Positions 35,541 to 45,328 of a stretch of DNA of 64,000 nt are shown piece after piece; positions within the stretch are counted from its first letter, which is position 1; every line of letters begins with the position of its first letter. This DNA is from Cytophagales bacterium (lineage in GTDB: Bacteria > Bacteroidota > Bacteroidia > Cytophagales > Microscillaceae). Where the stretch lies: positions 1-64,000 of the forward strand of contig RDZE01000022.1 of assembly GCA_004293905.1 (NCBI GenBank), in the 5' to 3' direction. The notes under the pieces were generated by a model that had not been told where the DNA came from, made no database searches, and saw only the letters and a list, made by a program, of their open reading frames with translations. The position numbers were made by a program, and so were the translations under genes.

Positions 35541-37688
35541 TTAATTATTGTTGGGCTTAGGAATAAGGACTTTTCTTGAAAGTCTGTATTTTCCTGTTTT
35601 TTTGTCTACTTCTAAGAGTTTTACTTTTACTTCTTCTCCTATTTCTAAAACTCCTTCCATATTTTCCAATCGTTCCCATTTGATTTCGGAGATGTGCAAT
35701 AGTCCTTCTTTTCCGGGTAAGAACTCTATAAATGCACCAAATGGCATGATGGATTTGACGATACCATCGTAGATTTCGCCGGGTTCGGGCACTGCTACTA
35801 TTTTTTTCACACGGTCTACGGCAGCGTCCATTACTTCTTGGTTGTTTGCAAATATATTTACAAAACCTGCATTGTCTTTTTCTTCTATTACTATGGTTGC
35901 ACCTGTAGTTTTTTGAATTTCTTGTACTACTTTTCCGCCAGGTCCTATTACTGCTCCTATTTGTGAAGTATCTATTTTGATGATTTGTGAGCGTGGTGCG
36001 TGTGGTTTTAGGTCTGGGTTAGGCGTAGGAATGGTTTCTATCATTTTGCTAAGGATATGAAGACGTCCTCTTCTTGCTTGTTCGAGGGCTTCTTCTAAGA
36101 CTTGGAAGGTGAGTCCGCTGGTTTTGATATCCATTTGACAAGCAGTGATTCCTTCGGCAGTACCTGTTACTTTGAAGTCCATATCGCCAAGATGGTCTTC
36201 GTCTCCTAATATATCGGAAAGAACTGCATATTCTTGTGTTTTTTCATCAGAAATAAGTCCCATTGCTATTCCTGCTACGGGTGCTTTGATGGGTATGCCT
36301 GCGTCCATGAGGGCGAGTGTTCCTGCGCAAACGGTTGCCATAGAAGAAGAACCATTGGATTCTAATATATCGGAAACAATGCGTATGGTGTATGGATTTT
36401 GGTCGTCGGGAGGGAGCATATTTTTAAGTGCTCTGAAGGCTAAATTGCCGTGCCCTATTTCACGTCTTCCGGGTGCTCTATTGGGTTTTACTTCGCCTGT
36501 TGAGAAAGAGGGGAAGTTGTAATGGAGCATGAATTTGGAATAAGAAAGATGCAATGCGCTGTCTATGAGTTGTTCGTCTAATTTTGTGCCTAAAGTAATG
36601 GTAGTGAGGGATTGTGTTTCACCTCTTGTAAAAAGAGCAGAACCATGTGCATTGGGAAGGTAATTGACTTCGCACCAGATTTGTCGGATTTGTTCTAATT
36701 GTCTGCCGTCTAATCTTTTTCTTTCCTTGATTACCATATCGCGTGAGGCTTTCCAATGAATTTCGCCAAAGTAGCGGCTGATGAGTCCTTCGTTGGGCAT
36801 TTCGGTTGCATTGGTTGTAGCTTCGGCTTTTAGTTTTTCTACGAATGCTTCTTTAATGGCTTTGATGGTGGCACTTCTTTCTTTTTTGTTTTCTATATAA
36901 CTTGCGCAGGCTTGGTAGAGTGGCGTATAAAGTTCTTCATACATTCTGTTTTTGAGAGCCTCATCGTGGGTTTCGTGGCTGTATTGCCTTTTTTCGGTTT
37001 TGCCTACTTTCTCTGTCAGTTCTTTTTGTGCTATGCAGTGAGGTTTGATGGCTTCGTGTGCTACTTTGATGGCTTCTATCATGGTTGCCTCGCTTACTTC
37101 TCTCATTTCTCCTTCGACCATTAGGATGTGGTCGTAAGAAGCACCTACGACAATGTCTAAAGTGGCGTTTTCTAAGTCAGCAACAGAGGGGTTGACAATA
37201 AATTGGTTGTTTTTTTGGATTACTCTTACTTCTGAGATGGGTCCGTTGAAAGGAATATCGGATACTGATAGGGCTGCGGAGGCGGCTAATGCGGCTAATG
37301 AATCAGGACTAATGCTATAGTCAGCAGAAATAAGATGTATGTTGATTTGTGTTTCGGAGTGATAATCTTCGGGAAAGAGGGGACGTATGACACGGTCTAC
37401 GAGGCGGCTAATGAGTATTTCGTAGTCAGAGAGTTTTCCTTCTCTTTTTTGAAAACTTCCGGGGATTCGTCCTGTTGAGGCAAATTTTTCTTGGTAATCT
37501 ACGGAGAGAGGAAGGAAATCTATGCCTTCTTTATGATTAAGGTCGGAAACTACGGTAGCTAAAAGCATCGTATTTCCACATTTTACCATAACAGAGCCAT
37601 CTGCTTGACGGGCTAATTTTCCTGTTTCTATGATGATTTCTCTACCATCAGGTAATGTTATGGTTTGTTGATATATTTGTGGTAACAT
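35541..37688 (-). CDS. pnp: Polyribonucleotide nucleotidyltransferase
   Basis: The 715-residue phosphorolytic 3'-5' exoribonuclease of RNA decay consists of two RNase PH-like domains (the second with the [10 protein letters not shown] and [10 protein letters not shown] active-site region), a helical linker, a KH domain ([20 protein letters not shown]) and a C-terminal S1 domain ([20 protein letters not shown]). The length is standard. It follows rpsO on the same strand, as in most bacteria, with a 119-base gap containing a hairpin. Confidence 0.97.
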   Translation of the reverse strand: MLPQIYQQTITLPDGREIIIETGKLARQADGSVMVKCGNTMLLATVVSDLNHKEGIDFLPLSVDYQEKFASTGRIPGSFQKREGKLSDYEILISRLVDRVIRPLFPEDYHSETQINIHLISADYSISPDSLAALAASAALSVSDIPFNGPISEVRVIQKNNQFIVNPSVADLENATLDIVVGASYDHILMVEGEMREVSEATMIEAIKVAHEAIKPHCIAQKELTEKVGKTEKRQYSHETHDEALKNRMYEELYTPLYQACASYIENKKERSATIKAIKEAFVEKLKAEATTNATEMPNEGLISRYFGEIHWKASRDMVIKERKRLDGRQLEQIRQIWCEVNYLPNAHGSALFTRGETQSLTTITLGTKLDEQLIDSALHLSYSKFMLHYNFPSFSTGEVKPNRAPGRREIGHGNLAFRALKNMLPPDDQNPYTIRIVSDILESNGSSSMATVCAGTLALMDAGIPIKAPVAGIAMGLISDEKTQEYAVLSDILGDEDHLGDMDFKVTGTAEGITACQMDIKTSGLTFQVLEEALEQARRGRLHILSKMIETIPTPNPDLKPHAPRSQIIKIDTSQIGAVIGPGGKVVQEIQKTTGATIVIEEKDNAGFVNIFANNQEVMDAAVDRVKKIVAVPEPGEIYDGIVKSIMPFGAFIEFLPGKEGLLHISEIKWERLENMEGVLEIGEEVKVKLLEVDKKTGKYRLSRKVLIPKPNNN

Positions 37689-37750
37689 AGTTTTCGAATT
37701 TTTTGAGAGATATAAATATGTGTTGTTATAAAAGATTATAGAGCCAACAC

Positions 37751-37773
37751 AACCTTTCTTAAAAAAAAGGTTG
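37751..37773. other. Hairpin in the rpsO-pnp spacer
   Basis: AACCTTTC...AAAGGTT forms a short stem between rpsO and pnp with a poly-T run on the minus strand inside it. The rpsO-pnp spacer of other bacteria carries a terminator or RNase processing site, so a partial terminator or processing element is plausible. Confidence 0.4.
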
Positions 37774-37807
37774 CATTCGCTCTTCTTTTATGAGGGTATA
37801 TTGTAAT

Positions 37808-38083
37808 TTATTTACGGATATTAAGCAGTGCAATGATGGCTCTGTATCGTTCGATATCGTTTTTTTGCAAATAGTTAAGCAGTCTGCGTCTTTTACCTAC
37901 CATTTTCAAGAGTCCTAATCTGGTGGAGAAGTCTTTTTTATGAGCTTTTAGGTGGTCGGTAAGATGATTAATTCTGTGGGTAAGAAGGGCTATTTGACTT
38001 TCGGGTGAGCCTGTATCCGCTTTGCTTTTTGATAAGCTAAATTTTTCGAAGATTTCTTCTTTTTTTTGTGTGTTCAGGTACAT
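37808..38083 (-). CDS. rpsO: 30S ribosomal protein S15
   Basis: The 91-residue small-subunit protein binds 16S rRNA in the platform. Family stretches are [20 protein letters not shown] and the basic [20 protein letters not shown]. The length and start are standard. A minus-strand TACCTTTG (38143-38136) 53 bases upstream is a good -7 element, so rpsO-pnp has its own promoter after lptF/G. Confidence 0.98.
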   Translation of the reverse strand: MYLNTQKKEEIFEKFSLSKSKADTGSPESQIALLTHRINHLTDHLKAHKKDFSTRLGLLKMVGKRRRLLNYLQKNDIERYRAIIALLNIRK

Positions 38084-38135
38084 AGTTACTGTTCTATATG
38101 TTCTTTGTATTCTTCTATAACTTTATTATGCGGTG

Positions 38136-38143
38136 CAAAGGTA
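38136..38143 (-). promoter_or_regulatory. -7 element of the rpsO promoter
   Basis: CAAAGGTA reads TACCTTTG on the minus strand, exactly the -7 form seen before trxB, pfkB-type and fusA genes. The -33 position has no TTG. Confidence 0.5.
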
Positions 38144-38163
38144 TTCTTTTTTTTGTAATTATT

Positions 38164-39639
38164 TTATTTTTTTCTGATTTTTTTTATTCTTTCTCTGATT
38201 TTTGCCACCCATATATAGTAAATATCTGCTTCGAAGATGCGCGAATCGGTGCGGGCTTGTTGCATGAAGAAGATTCCGAAGGCAAACATGATGACGATAG
38301 GCGACCACATTCCGTAGATTACGGGTACGTAAGATTCTTTTGCCCATTTTTCGCCTGTCATGGTGAGGATATAAAAAATGATGAAGAAAATGATGGATAC
38401 TAATATTGGTATGCCCAAACCGCCTTTTTTGATAATGGCTCCTAAGGGTGCGCCGATGAGAAACATAACAAAGCAGGCGACTGCATTGCTATATTTGCGG
38501 TGAAATTCTATTCGGAAGGAGTTTACGTCTTTTTTTAGGTTTTCTTGTATTTGTGTGCGGGTTTGGGTCATTGTTCTTACATTGCGGGCGCGGTTGAGGG
38601 CATTGTCTATGGTGTTTTTTTGAAGGGTAAGTTTTTGGTATTTGGCAATGATGAGGCTGTCTTTTTGCCACTTTCGAAGTAGCGATTGGTTTATTTTTTT
38701 GATGCTATCTATCATTGTAGTGTGTTGAAAATGAAAACGATAGTAGGGTGATAGGTATTTTTCATTGTCTTTGTTCATCATTTCGCGGGTTTTGCCAAGT
38801 GAGTCTATGTCTTTGGTGAGTTGGTTTACGTTTCTCATGATTCTATTATTGGCAAATAAGGACTCATCTAAGCGTTTGAGTTCGAAAGATTCGAGGCTGA
38901 ATACTAATTTGGTGTGTTTGAAGTATTCTCTTGCAAATTGTTGCCCGTTGTTGAATTGTGCGGCGGCGGCGTTTTCAGCGAAGCCATCTGAGTAACTTTT
39001 GCCATTGAAGAGTTCTAATACAAGGTATCGGTTGTTTTTGATGGCATACATTTGGGCAGAATCTGCTACGGTTACATCTGTATTGCCTAAACCTTTGCTA
39101 TGGTCATAGATGACTACATCGCGGAGGGCTTTTCCGTCAGGGTATTTGTATCGGACTTTGATGCTATAGTTGGGTATGCCATCATAAAAAGTACCTGCTT
39201 TGATTTCTAATGAAGGTTTTTTTTGTTTTACGTCATAAAGTAAGCTGTAGGCTTTGAGATTGGCATAGGGAATGACTGTGTTGTTGAACCAAAAAGAAAC
39301 AAAGACCAACATAATAGTAAATAACATAGATGAGAGCATCACTCTGGGCAGTGAGATGCCTCCACTTTTGAGGGCGGTGAGTTCGTTGTGCTCGCCTAAG
39401 TTGCCAAAACTGATGAGGCTGGAGATGAGTATGGAAAGAGGCAAGGCTAAGGAAACTAAAGTAAGACTAAAATAGTAGATAAGTTGTCCTAATGTGATAA
39501 GGTCTAAGCCTTTGCCAATGAGGTCGTTGGTAAAACCGACCATGTGTTGTGTAAGCAGGATAAAAATCACTACTCCGAAGGTAATAAAAAAAGGTCCTAA
39601 GAAATTGGTTAATAACAGTTTATCTATTTTTTTTAACAT
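38164..39639 (-). CDS. LptF/LptG-family lipopolysaccharide export permease
   Basis: The 491-residue inner-membrane protein has six TMs, three before and three after a long periplasmic beta-jellyroll and a coiled-coil insertion. The N-terminal stretch MLKKIDKLLLTNFLGPFFIT and the ISSLISFGNLGEHNELTALK coupling-helix region are typical. It forms part of the LptB2FG ABC extractor that moves LPS from the inner membrane. Bacteroidota commonly have LptF and LptG in separate loci, so F or G cannot be decided. It lies 6 bases downstream of corA. Confidence 0.9.
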   Translation of the reverse strand: MLKKIDKLLLTNFLGPFFITFGVVIFILLTQHMVGFTNDLIGKGLDLITLGQLIYYFSLTLVSLALPLSILISSLISFGNLGEHNELTALKSGGISLPRVMLSSMLFTIMLVFVSFWFNNTVIPYANLKAYSLLYDVKQKKPSLEIKAGTFYDGIPNYSIKVRYKYPDGKALRDVVIYDHSKGLGNTDVTVADSAQMYAIKNNRYLVLELFNGKSYSDGFAENAAAAQFNNGQQFAREYFKHTKLVFSLESFELKRLDESLFANNRIMRNVNQLTKDIDSLGKTREMMNKDNEKYLSPYYRFHFQHTTMIDSIKKINQSLLRKWQKDSLIIAKYQKLTLQKNTIDNALNRARNVRTMTQTRTQIQENLKKDVNSFRIEFHRKYSNAVACFVMFLIGAPLGAIIKKGGLGIPILVSIIFFIIFYILTMTGEKWAKESYVPVIYGMWSPIVIMFAFGIFFMQQARTDSRIFEADIYYIWVAKIRERIKKIRKK

Positions 39640-39645
39640 GTTGTT

Positions 39646-40662
39646 TTAAAATAATCTTTTGTTTTTGAAGTACCAATAAGTACCCAACGCAATGGCAAGC
39701 ATAAGTCCCCAAACGGCATAGTAACCATATTCGAAATGGAGTTCAGGCATTTTTTCAAAGTTCATTCCATAGACCCCTGCTATGAAAGTAAGAGGAAGGA
39801 AAATACTTGAGAAAATAGTAAGAAACTTCATTACATCATTGGTTTTGTTGCTTAGTATACTGAGGTATAAATCGAGTAGATTGGCTGTAGCATCTATGTA
39901 GGCTTCTGCATTTTCTATTACTTGTAGGGTGTGGTCGTTTACGTCTTGAAGATAAATGTGTACTTTTTGGAGTTGTTGTACGCTTTTCATAGTGTCGTTT
40001 TCGGTGCGTAGTAGCACACTTGAAATTTCGCGAACGGGGTTGATATGTTTATAAACAGATTTGAGTTTCTTACGAAATTCGTACAGTTCTTTGGTGGGAT
40101 TTCGTTCGGCTTCCTTTTCTATGATTTCTTCTTCGAGCTTTTCGAGTCCTTCATTGATGTCTTCTAAGGTAATTGTATAACCATCAACGATGGCATCGAG
40201 CATACTGTAAAACAAATAGGCAGCATTAGAATTTCTAACTTTGCCATTGTGTTGTTTTCGTATTTTTTCACGAATGGGTTCAAAAACATCGCCTTCTATG
40301 TCTTCTTGAAAAGAGAGGATATAATTGTTTCCTAAAATAAGGCTTACTTGCTCTATGAATAAATTTTTTTCTTCTCTTTGGTAGCTAAGCATTTTTAGGG
40401 ATACAAAAATATGGTCTTGGTAAAATTCTATTTTGGGGCGTATGTTGGTATTGCAAATATCTTCAATGAGTAATGGATGCAAATCGAAGTACATACCTAC
40501 TTTTTTGACTTGTTTGCTATCTTTTACACCATCTAAGTTGATCCACATCACTTCGTGCTCTTGGCGCAGTTGGGTGCAATCTCTGATGTCTTGTACAACA
40601 GTTTCAACAAATGACACAGGATTGTAGGCTAATAATGACAATTTTGCAGTGTTCTCGTTCAT
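39646..40662 (-). CDS. corA: CorA magnesium/cobalt transporter
   Basis: From the chosen ATG 40662 the protein is 338 residues. The N-terminal two thirds is the cytoplasmic funnel. The C-terminus has two TMs with the signature YGMNFEKMPEL between them (the GMN selectivity motif) and a basic end (YFKNKRLF). It transports Mg2+ as a pentamer. An upstream ATG at 40692 would add ten polar residues and is less likely. LptF/G follows 6 bases later, so the two are co-transcribed. Confidence 0.95.
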   Translation of the reverse strand: MNENTAKLSLLAYNPVSFVETVVQDIRDCTQLRQEHEVMWINLDGVKDSKQVKKVGMYFDLHPLLIEDICNTNIRPKIEFYQDHIFVSLKMLSYQREEKNLFIEQVSLILGNNYILSFQEDIEGDVFEPIREKIRKQHNGKVRNSNAAYLFYSMLDAIVDGYTITLEDINEGLEKLEEEIIEKEAERNPTKELYEFRKKLKSVYKHINPVREISSVLLRTENDTMKSVQQLQKVHIYLQDVNDHTLQVIENAEAYIDATANLLDLYLSILSNKTNDVMKFLTIFSSIFLPLTFIAGVYGMNFEKMPELHFEYGYYAVWGLMLAIALGTYWYFKNKRLF

Positions 40663-40755
40663 AATTTTGTGTTCATGTTTGTAGTTTTTCATGTAGTGGT
40701 GTGGTCATTTTTGTCATTTAGAGGAACAAATATATAAAAAAAAGATTCTATAGCA

Positions 40756-41868
40756 TCAAACTATGCCTTTTGTACTTGGAATTTGCGTATGCGTTATTTT
40801 TATTGCTTGTTTCATTGCTTTTGCAAAGGCTTTAAAAATGGCTTCTATTTGGTGGTGGTCATTTTCGCCTGTACATTGAATGCTTATGTTGCAAGCACAA
40901 TGGTCTGTAAATGATTTAAAAAAATGGCTTGCCATTTCTGTGGGGAAATTTCCTATTTGCTCGCGGTGCCATTGCACAGACCATTGTAGCCAAGCCCGCC
41001 CTGAAAGGTCTAAGGCAACTTGAGCGAGGGCATCGTCCATCACAAGATTAAAAAAACCATACCTTTCTATTCCTTTTTTATTGCCTAATGTTTCTTTGAA
41101 CACCATTCCTAATGCAATGGCAGTGTCTTCTATGGTATGGTGTTGGTCTATGTGCAAATCACCTTTTGCATTGATTGTGAGGTCTATTTGGGCATGAAAA
41201 GCTATTTGCTCGAGCATGTGGTCAAAGAAGCCTATGCCTGTGTTGATATTGGCTTTTCCTGCACCATCAAGATTAAGGGCTATTTCTATGTCTGTTTCTT
41301 TTGTTTTTCTTTTGATGGTGCTATTTCTATTTGTTTTTTGAAGTAAAAAATGCGCTATTTCTGCCCAATCGGTAGTTTGTAGTACGATGTTATTATCGGT
41401 TGTTTCTTCTACTTTAGTTTGCATTAAGATTGCTTTTGCCCCTAAATTTTTAGCCAATTCTACATCGGTAAGGCGGTCGCCGATGACAAAAGAGTTTGCT
41501 AAGTCGTACTCTGCTTCGTTGAGGTATTGAGTGAGCATGCCTATGCGAGGTTTGCGAGTAGGTGCGTTTTCGTGTTCAAAAGTTTTGTCTATGTGTATGG
41601 CATCAAATAAAATACCTTCATTGGCAAATGTTTCTATCATTTTTTGGTGTGGTGGCAGAAAATTTTCTTCGGGAAAGGCTGTTGTCCCTAAGCCATCTTG
41701 ATTGGTTACCATCACTAAAAGATATTGCCCTGATTGGGCTATTTTGCTCAAATTTGTAACTACTTTAGGGTAAAAAGATAATTTTTCTAAACTATCTACC
41801 TGAAAATCAATAGGGGGCTCAATGATAAGTGTACCATCGCGGTCGATGAATAAAATTTTTTTCTTCAC
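40756..41868 (-). CDS. hisB: Bifunctional histidinol-phosphatase/imidazoleglycerol-phosphate dehydratase
   Basis: The 370-residue fusion enzyme serves histidine synthesis. The N-terminal HAD phosphatase has FIDRDGTLI (Asp9 and Asp11) and motif III near SFVIGDRLTDVELA. The C-terminal dehydratase (from about residue 190) has the paired Mn-binding HIDQHHTIEDTAIALG and the second HHQIEAIFKAFAKA. The fusion is known from enterobacteria and many Bacteroidota. No other his gene is nearby. It is the third gene of a tamL-siaC-hisB run. Confidence 0.96.
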   Translation of the reverse strand: MKKKILFIDRDGTLIIEPPIDFQVDSLEKLSFYPKVVTNLSKIAQSGQYLLVMVTNQDGLGTTAFPEENFLPPHQKMIETFANEGILFDAIHIDKTFEHENAPTRKPRIGMLTQYLNEAEYDLANSFVIGDRLTDVELAKNLGAKAILMQTKVEETTDNNIVLQTTDWAEIAHFLLQKTNRNSTIKRKTKETDIEIALNLDGAGKANINTGIGFFDHMLEQIAFHAQIDLTINAKGDLHIDQHHTIEDTAIALGMVFKETLGNKKGIERYGFFNLVMDDALAQVALDLSGRAWLQWSVQWHREQIGNFPTEMASHFFKSFTDHCACNISIQCTGENDHHQIEAIFKAFAKAMKQAIKITHTQIPSTKGIV

Positions 41869-41875
41869 AATTATT

Positions 41876-42271
41876 TTAGGGGGTTTTACGATGTACTATT
41901 TCATATTTCATGTGTTTTAGAAAAGGACTTAGGCTTTCTTCTAACACTTCTACCCAGCCCTCTTTGTCTTCCTCATCAAAATACCATTTAAGTACAACGG
42001 AGTGTCCAGTACCTGCTAAGTCATCTAAAATTTTAAGTATATTAAGCAAATACATACTTGAGCTGGTATTGTAATAATCTAAATTGATAACAATCTCCGT
42101 TTTTGTATTTTTGGTATCTTGCGAGTACGATTCTATCCAATTCAGTAGGGGTTCATAAAAACTAAATGCATCTTCGGGGATAGACCTTCCCGATATTTCG
42201 ATGATGCCTTTTTGGGGGTGAAAACTAACAGAAGGCGTTTTCTTGGTTTTTTCTATTGTTAGATGATTCAT
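41876..42271 (-). CDS. SiaC-family regulatory phosphoprotein (DUF1987), copy 2
   Basis: The 131-residue paralogue of the 2968-3330 gene has ISGRSIPEDAFSFYEPLLNW and LDYYNTSSS, with Thr69 in the position of the SiaB-phosphorylated residue. It is closer to the consensus than copy 1. It stands 21 bases after tamL and 7 bases before hisB on the same strand. How a SiaC-type switch relates to TamL or HisB is unknown; regulation of envelope biogenesis by a SiaB-like kinase (31743-32309) is possible. Confidence 0.82.
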   Translation of the reverse strand: MNHLTIEKTKKTPSVSFHPQKGIIEISGRSIPEDAFSFYEPLLNWIESYSQDTKNTKTEIVINLDYYNTSSSMYLLNILKILDDLAGTGHSVVLKWYFDEEDKEGWVEVLEESLSPFLKHMKYEIVHRKTP

Positions 42272-42292
42272 AGTATATTCTCTTTTTCTTAT

Positions 42293-44776
42293 TTAGAACG
42301 GATAACCAATGCCAATGTTTATGAGTGTTTGGTCTTGGTAAAAAGGTCTTGTTATGTCATATTTTGGGAGTACAAATCTTTCCCCTTCAGGTCTTGCAGG
42401 GTCATAGAGTTTGATACCAAAATCGAGGCGAAAGACCAAAAAACTAAAATCAAAACGCACCCCAAACCCTGTGCCTATGGCAATTTCTTTGTAGAACCGC
42501 GAAGGTTGGAAATCGCCTCCAGGTCTTTCGGCTTCAGATTGCACAGTCCATACATTGCCTGCATCGAGAAACAATGCCCCTGCTATAAAACTAATAAGTG
42601 GGAAACGATACTCTATGTTGGCTTCAAGCAGTATTTCGCCGGGTTGTTCGAAATCGTAGTTCAAAGTTCCATCAGCATTTACTTTAGAAAAAGAGCCCGG
42701 TCCTACGCGGCGTGGTCGCCAAGCGCGTAAACTATTGCCTCCTCCGCTGAAGAAGAATTTTTCGTAGGGTAAGGTAGAAGAAATGCCGTAGTACCTCGCC
42801 ATACCTATATTGACCCTAAAGGCAAGGCTCTGGTTTTCTATGAGTTTTCTTTGGTAGTTATAGGTTAGGTTAATACGCCAAAACTGAAAATACCTAAGGT
42901 CAAGAATCGTAGGATTGTTCTCAAGAAATTGTTTTCCTAAAAAATTATACATATTTCCTCCTAATTCTAAAAGTACACGTAAGTATTTAGGGTTTCTGAT
43001 GCCCTCCTTAGATGCATTGTTAAAGGTGTAAATAATGTAGGAAGAACTGACTAATGCTCTTGCAAAACTTTGTTGTATGGGGCTTCCTAAGGCTGTAAGA
43101 CTATCTAACTGCTGTTGGAAAGTAGCACTGATACGCGTAGTATTGATCACACCTATTTCTGAAAGAACAAGATTATAGGTGTTAAAATTTTTAGTACCAG
43201 AATAGGCGATCGATCCTCTAAGACTCGTTCGGCTGTACTCAGGTCTTTGCACAAAATTGACCCCTAATGAAACCCTTGTTTTGGGGTTATAATTATTGAA
43301 TTTGAAGCGGAGCGCAGTAGGAAAAATAAGTTGTGGAAAAATAATGGCAGAATTAAAACTAAACTCTTGGCTATTGTAAAACTGATTGTTTTGTGAAAAA
43401 CCCGCTTGCCCATCTATCGAAAATTGGAAATTATTTTCTATGATTTCACAGCCTCTGAATACATTCCGATTTTTAAGCGATAAGTTAGCAAAAGGACCGG
43501 GCACAGCAGCTTGCCCTACATTGATGCCACTTTCTATCGATATTTGCGTTTTTTCGAGAGGGTTAGTAAAAATATTCATTATGAATTTGCGCCCCGTAGT
43601 ATCAAAGTTAAGATTGATAAATTTAAACATATCAAGATTAATCAATGCGCGCTGGGTTTCTAATGTTTTATCTAAACTATAGGGCTCTTTAGTCTGTGTT
43701 TTTACACGCGTATTGAGTACTTTTGGAGAAAAATAGAGATTTTTACCCTGATGAACATACTTTACTGTGTGGGGATTGTCCCGAAAAGCAAAAGGAGTAG
43801 TATCACGTTCTGTAAATTTATTTTCGTGTGTGCCCATCGTATGGAAAAAAACATCATCAACATAAAATTTTTTGTGATAAATAGCATTATTGGGCGTATT
43901 AATGACTACACGCAGTTCCGCAGGTTTTTTGTCTGCTTCGCGCATGGGTAAAATAGTATCCACTTCAAAAACAATATATTGACGAGAAAAAGTAAAATAG
44001 CCATTGTTGCGCATCAAACGTTCAATGCGTGCTTGTTCGCTAAGAATTAAAGACTGGTCGTAATTGGTATTTTCTTTCAGTAATTTTTTACTTTCATACT
44101 GATTAATAACATTTAGCAGTGCGGTATCTTTGCTATAATATACTATAGTATCCCAAACGGTAGGTAGATTTTCGGTGATTTTATAGTTGATTTTAGTCCT
44201 TTTCTTTCTTTCATTGTTGATTCTTTCTATCTCCACTTTAGCCTGAAAATAGCCTTTTGTTTGCATAAATTTCTCTAAGTTTTGACGCGCTTTTTCGGCA
44301 TCATTGGCATCAAAAAAAACAGGGGGCTCGCCCACTACACGCATCAACCAATTACCTTCTTTGACACGAGAAGTTTTTCGGGCTATTACTTTTTCTTTTT
44401 TATCTTTGAGTCGATTTACTTTCTTCAAATCAGCCGAATAACTATGAATCAGTGAGTCATAGTGTAGTTCAGCCTTTTGGAGGTTGGCTTTGGCTTTTTC
44501 AGGGCTATGAAATTTCCTTCCTACGTTGTAAAGCCAAAGATAAGGCAGCGCAATTAAGATGTTTCGGTTAGGCTTTTGCCTTAGTTTTCCATAGAGGTCA
44601 TAATAAGATACATGCTTGTAACCTGTAAAATTTTGCTTTACTAAAAGATATTGGTCGGGCTTCCAGTTTTTAGTAGAAATACAAGAATTTAACAAGAATG
44701 CACTTATAAAAACAATTAAAAAACGAAAAAAATTTAGTTGTAACAAATGTTTGGATATTTTTATTTTGATGGGCAA
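42293..44776 (-). CDS. tamL: TamL-type lipoprotein of the Omp85 family
   Basis: The 827-residue protein has a lipobox (LLNSC, Cys32), then a long periplasmic region with POTRA-type repeats and a 16-strand Omp85 barrel in the last 400 residues. The barrel has the loop motif SLRAWRPRRVGPG (the RGF/RAW-type motif) and ends in IGIGYPF with the required aromatic. This is the lipid-anchored TamA of Bacteroidota (TamL), which works with TamB in outer-membrane assembly or lipid transport. TamB is not in this window. Confidence 0.9.
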   Translation of the reverse strand: MPIKIKISKHLLQLNFFRFLIVFISAFLLNSCISTKNWKPDQYLLVKQNFTGYKHVSYYDLYGKLRQKPNRNILIALPYLWLYNVGRKFHSPEKAKANLQKAELHYDSLIHSYSADLKKVNRLKDKKEKVIARKTSRVKEGNWLMRVVGEPPVFFDANDAEKARQNLEKFMQTKGYFQAKVEIERINNERKKRTKINYKITENLPTVWDTIVYYSKDTALLNVINQYESKKLLKENTNYDQSLILSEQARIERLMRNNGYFTFSRQYIVFEVDTILPMREADKKPAELRVVINTPNNAIYHKKFYVDDVFFHTMGTHENKFTERDTTPFAFRDNPHTVKYVHQGKNLYFSPKVLNTRVKTQTKEPYSLDKTLETQRALINLDMFKFINLNFDTTGRKFIMNIFTNPLEKTQISIESGINVGQAAVPGPFANLSLKNRNVFRGCEIIENNFQFSIDGQAGFSQNNQFYNSQEFSFNSAIIFPQLIFPTALRFKFNNYNPKTRVSLGVNFVQRPEYSRTSLRGSIAYSGTKNFNTYNLVLSEIGVINTTRISATFQQQLDSLTALGSPIQQSFARALVSSSYIIYTFNNASKEGIRNPKYLRVLLELGGNMYNFLGKQFLENNPTILDLRYFQFWRINLTYNYQRKLIENQSLAFRVNIGMARYYGISSTLPYEKFFFSGGGNSLRAWRPRRVGPGSFSKVNADGTLNYDFEQPGEILLEANIEYRFPLISFIAGALFLDAGNVWTVQSEAERPGGDFQPSRFYKEIAIGTGFGVRFDFSFLVFRLDFGIKLYDPARPEGERFVLPKYDITRPFYQDQTLINIGIGYPF

Positions 44777-44809
44777 AAATATAATATTTTAAAAAAAAAT
44801 ACCAACAAA

Positions 44810-44841
44810 TTAGTTTTTTTAAAAAATAAAGTTTATCTTTG
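44810..44841 (+). promoter_or_regulatory. RRM-protein promoter
   Basis: TTAG (44810-44813) is followed by 20 bases and TATCTTTG (44834-44841), giving a leader of about 35 bases. TTAG instead of TTTG is also seen before fusA. Confidence 0.45.
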
Positions 44842-44881
44842 ATACAGTTTATTTTATATTCAATTTTAATTATCAAATTCA

Positions 44882-45190
44882 ATGAACATTTATGTAGCCA
44901 ATCTTAACTATAAGATTGACAATGACAAGTTGCGAAGCATTTTCGAAGAGTATGGTGAAGTATCATCTGCTAAAGTAATTTTTGATCACCAAACAGGTCG
45001 CTCACGCGGTTTTGGCTTTGTAGAGATGGATACTCAAGCAGACGCTGAAAATGCAATTGAAAACCTTAACGGGGCTGAAGTGGAAGGAAAAGTACTAACA
45101 GTGAATGAAGCACGCCCTAAAAAGACAGGTTTTGGAAATGGAAACGGAAATGAGAAGTCTTTTAATAAATTTAATAAATATAAGAATTAA
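44882..45190 (+). CDS. RRM-type RNA-binding protein
   Basis: The 102-residue protein has one RRM: RNP2 IYVANLNY at the N-terminus, RNP1 RSRGFGFVEM at about 40-49, and an Asn/Gly/Lys-rich tail (GNGNGNEKSFNKFNKYKN). It is probably a single-stranded RNA chaperone, similar to cyanobacterial and Bacteroidota Rbp proteins that rise in cold. It is monocistronic, with its own promoter and a hairpin terminator 41 bases downstream. Confidence 0.92.
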   Translation: MNIYVANLNYKIDNDKLRSIFEEYGEVSSAKVIFDHQTGRSRGFGFVEMDTQADAENAIENLNGAEVEGKVLTVNEARPKKTGFGNGNGNEKSFNKFNKYKN

Positions 45191-45231
45191 TTTAAAGATT
45201 ATCGAAGTTTTTTGACAAAAACGAAAGTTTT

Positions 45232-45274
45232 AACTGCCTATACTTCTCTGATGAATTATAGGCAGTTTTTTTTA
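45232..45274 (+). terminator. Terminator of the RRM-protein gene
   Basis: An 11-base perfect stem (AACTGCCTATA 45232-45242 with 45257-45267) is followed by an eight-T tract. Confidence 0.9.
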
Positions 45275-45301
45275 TGTTTAAATTTTTCCTCCTATTTTAT
45301 C

Positions 45302-45309
45302 TATCTTTG
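45302..45309 (+). promoter_or_regulatory. -7 element of the AAA/nuclease gene
   Basis: TATCTTTG lies 19 bases before ATG 45329. A TTTA at 45277-45280 is a weak -33. The leader would be very short. Confidence 0.4.
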
Positions 45310-45328
45310 TCAATAAAAATAAAAAGTG

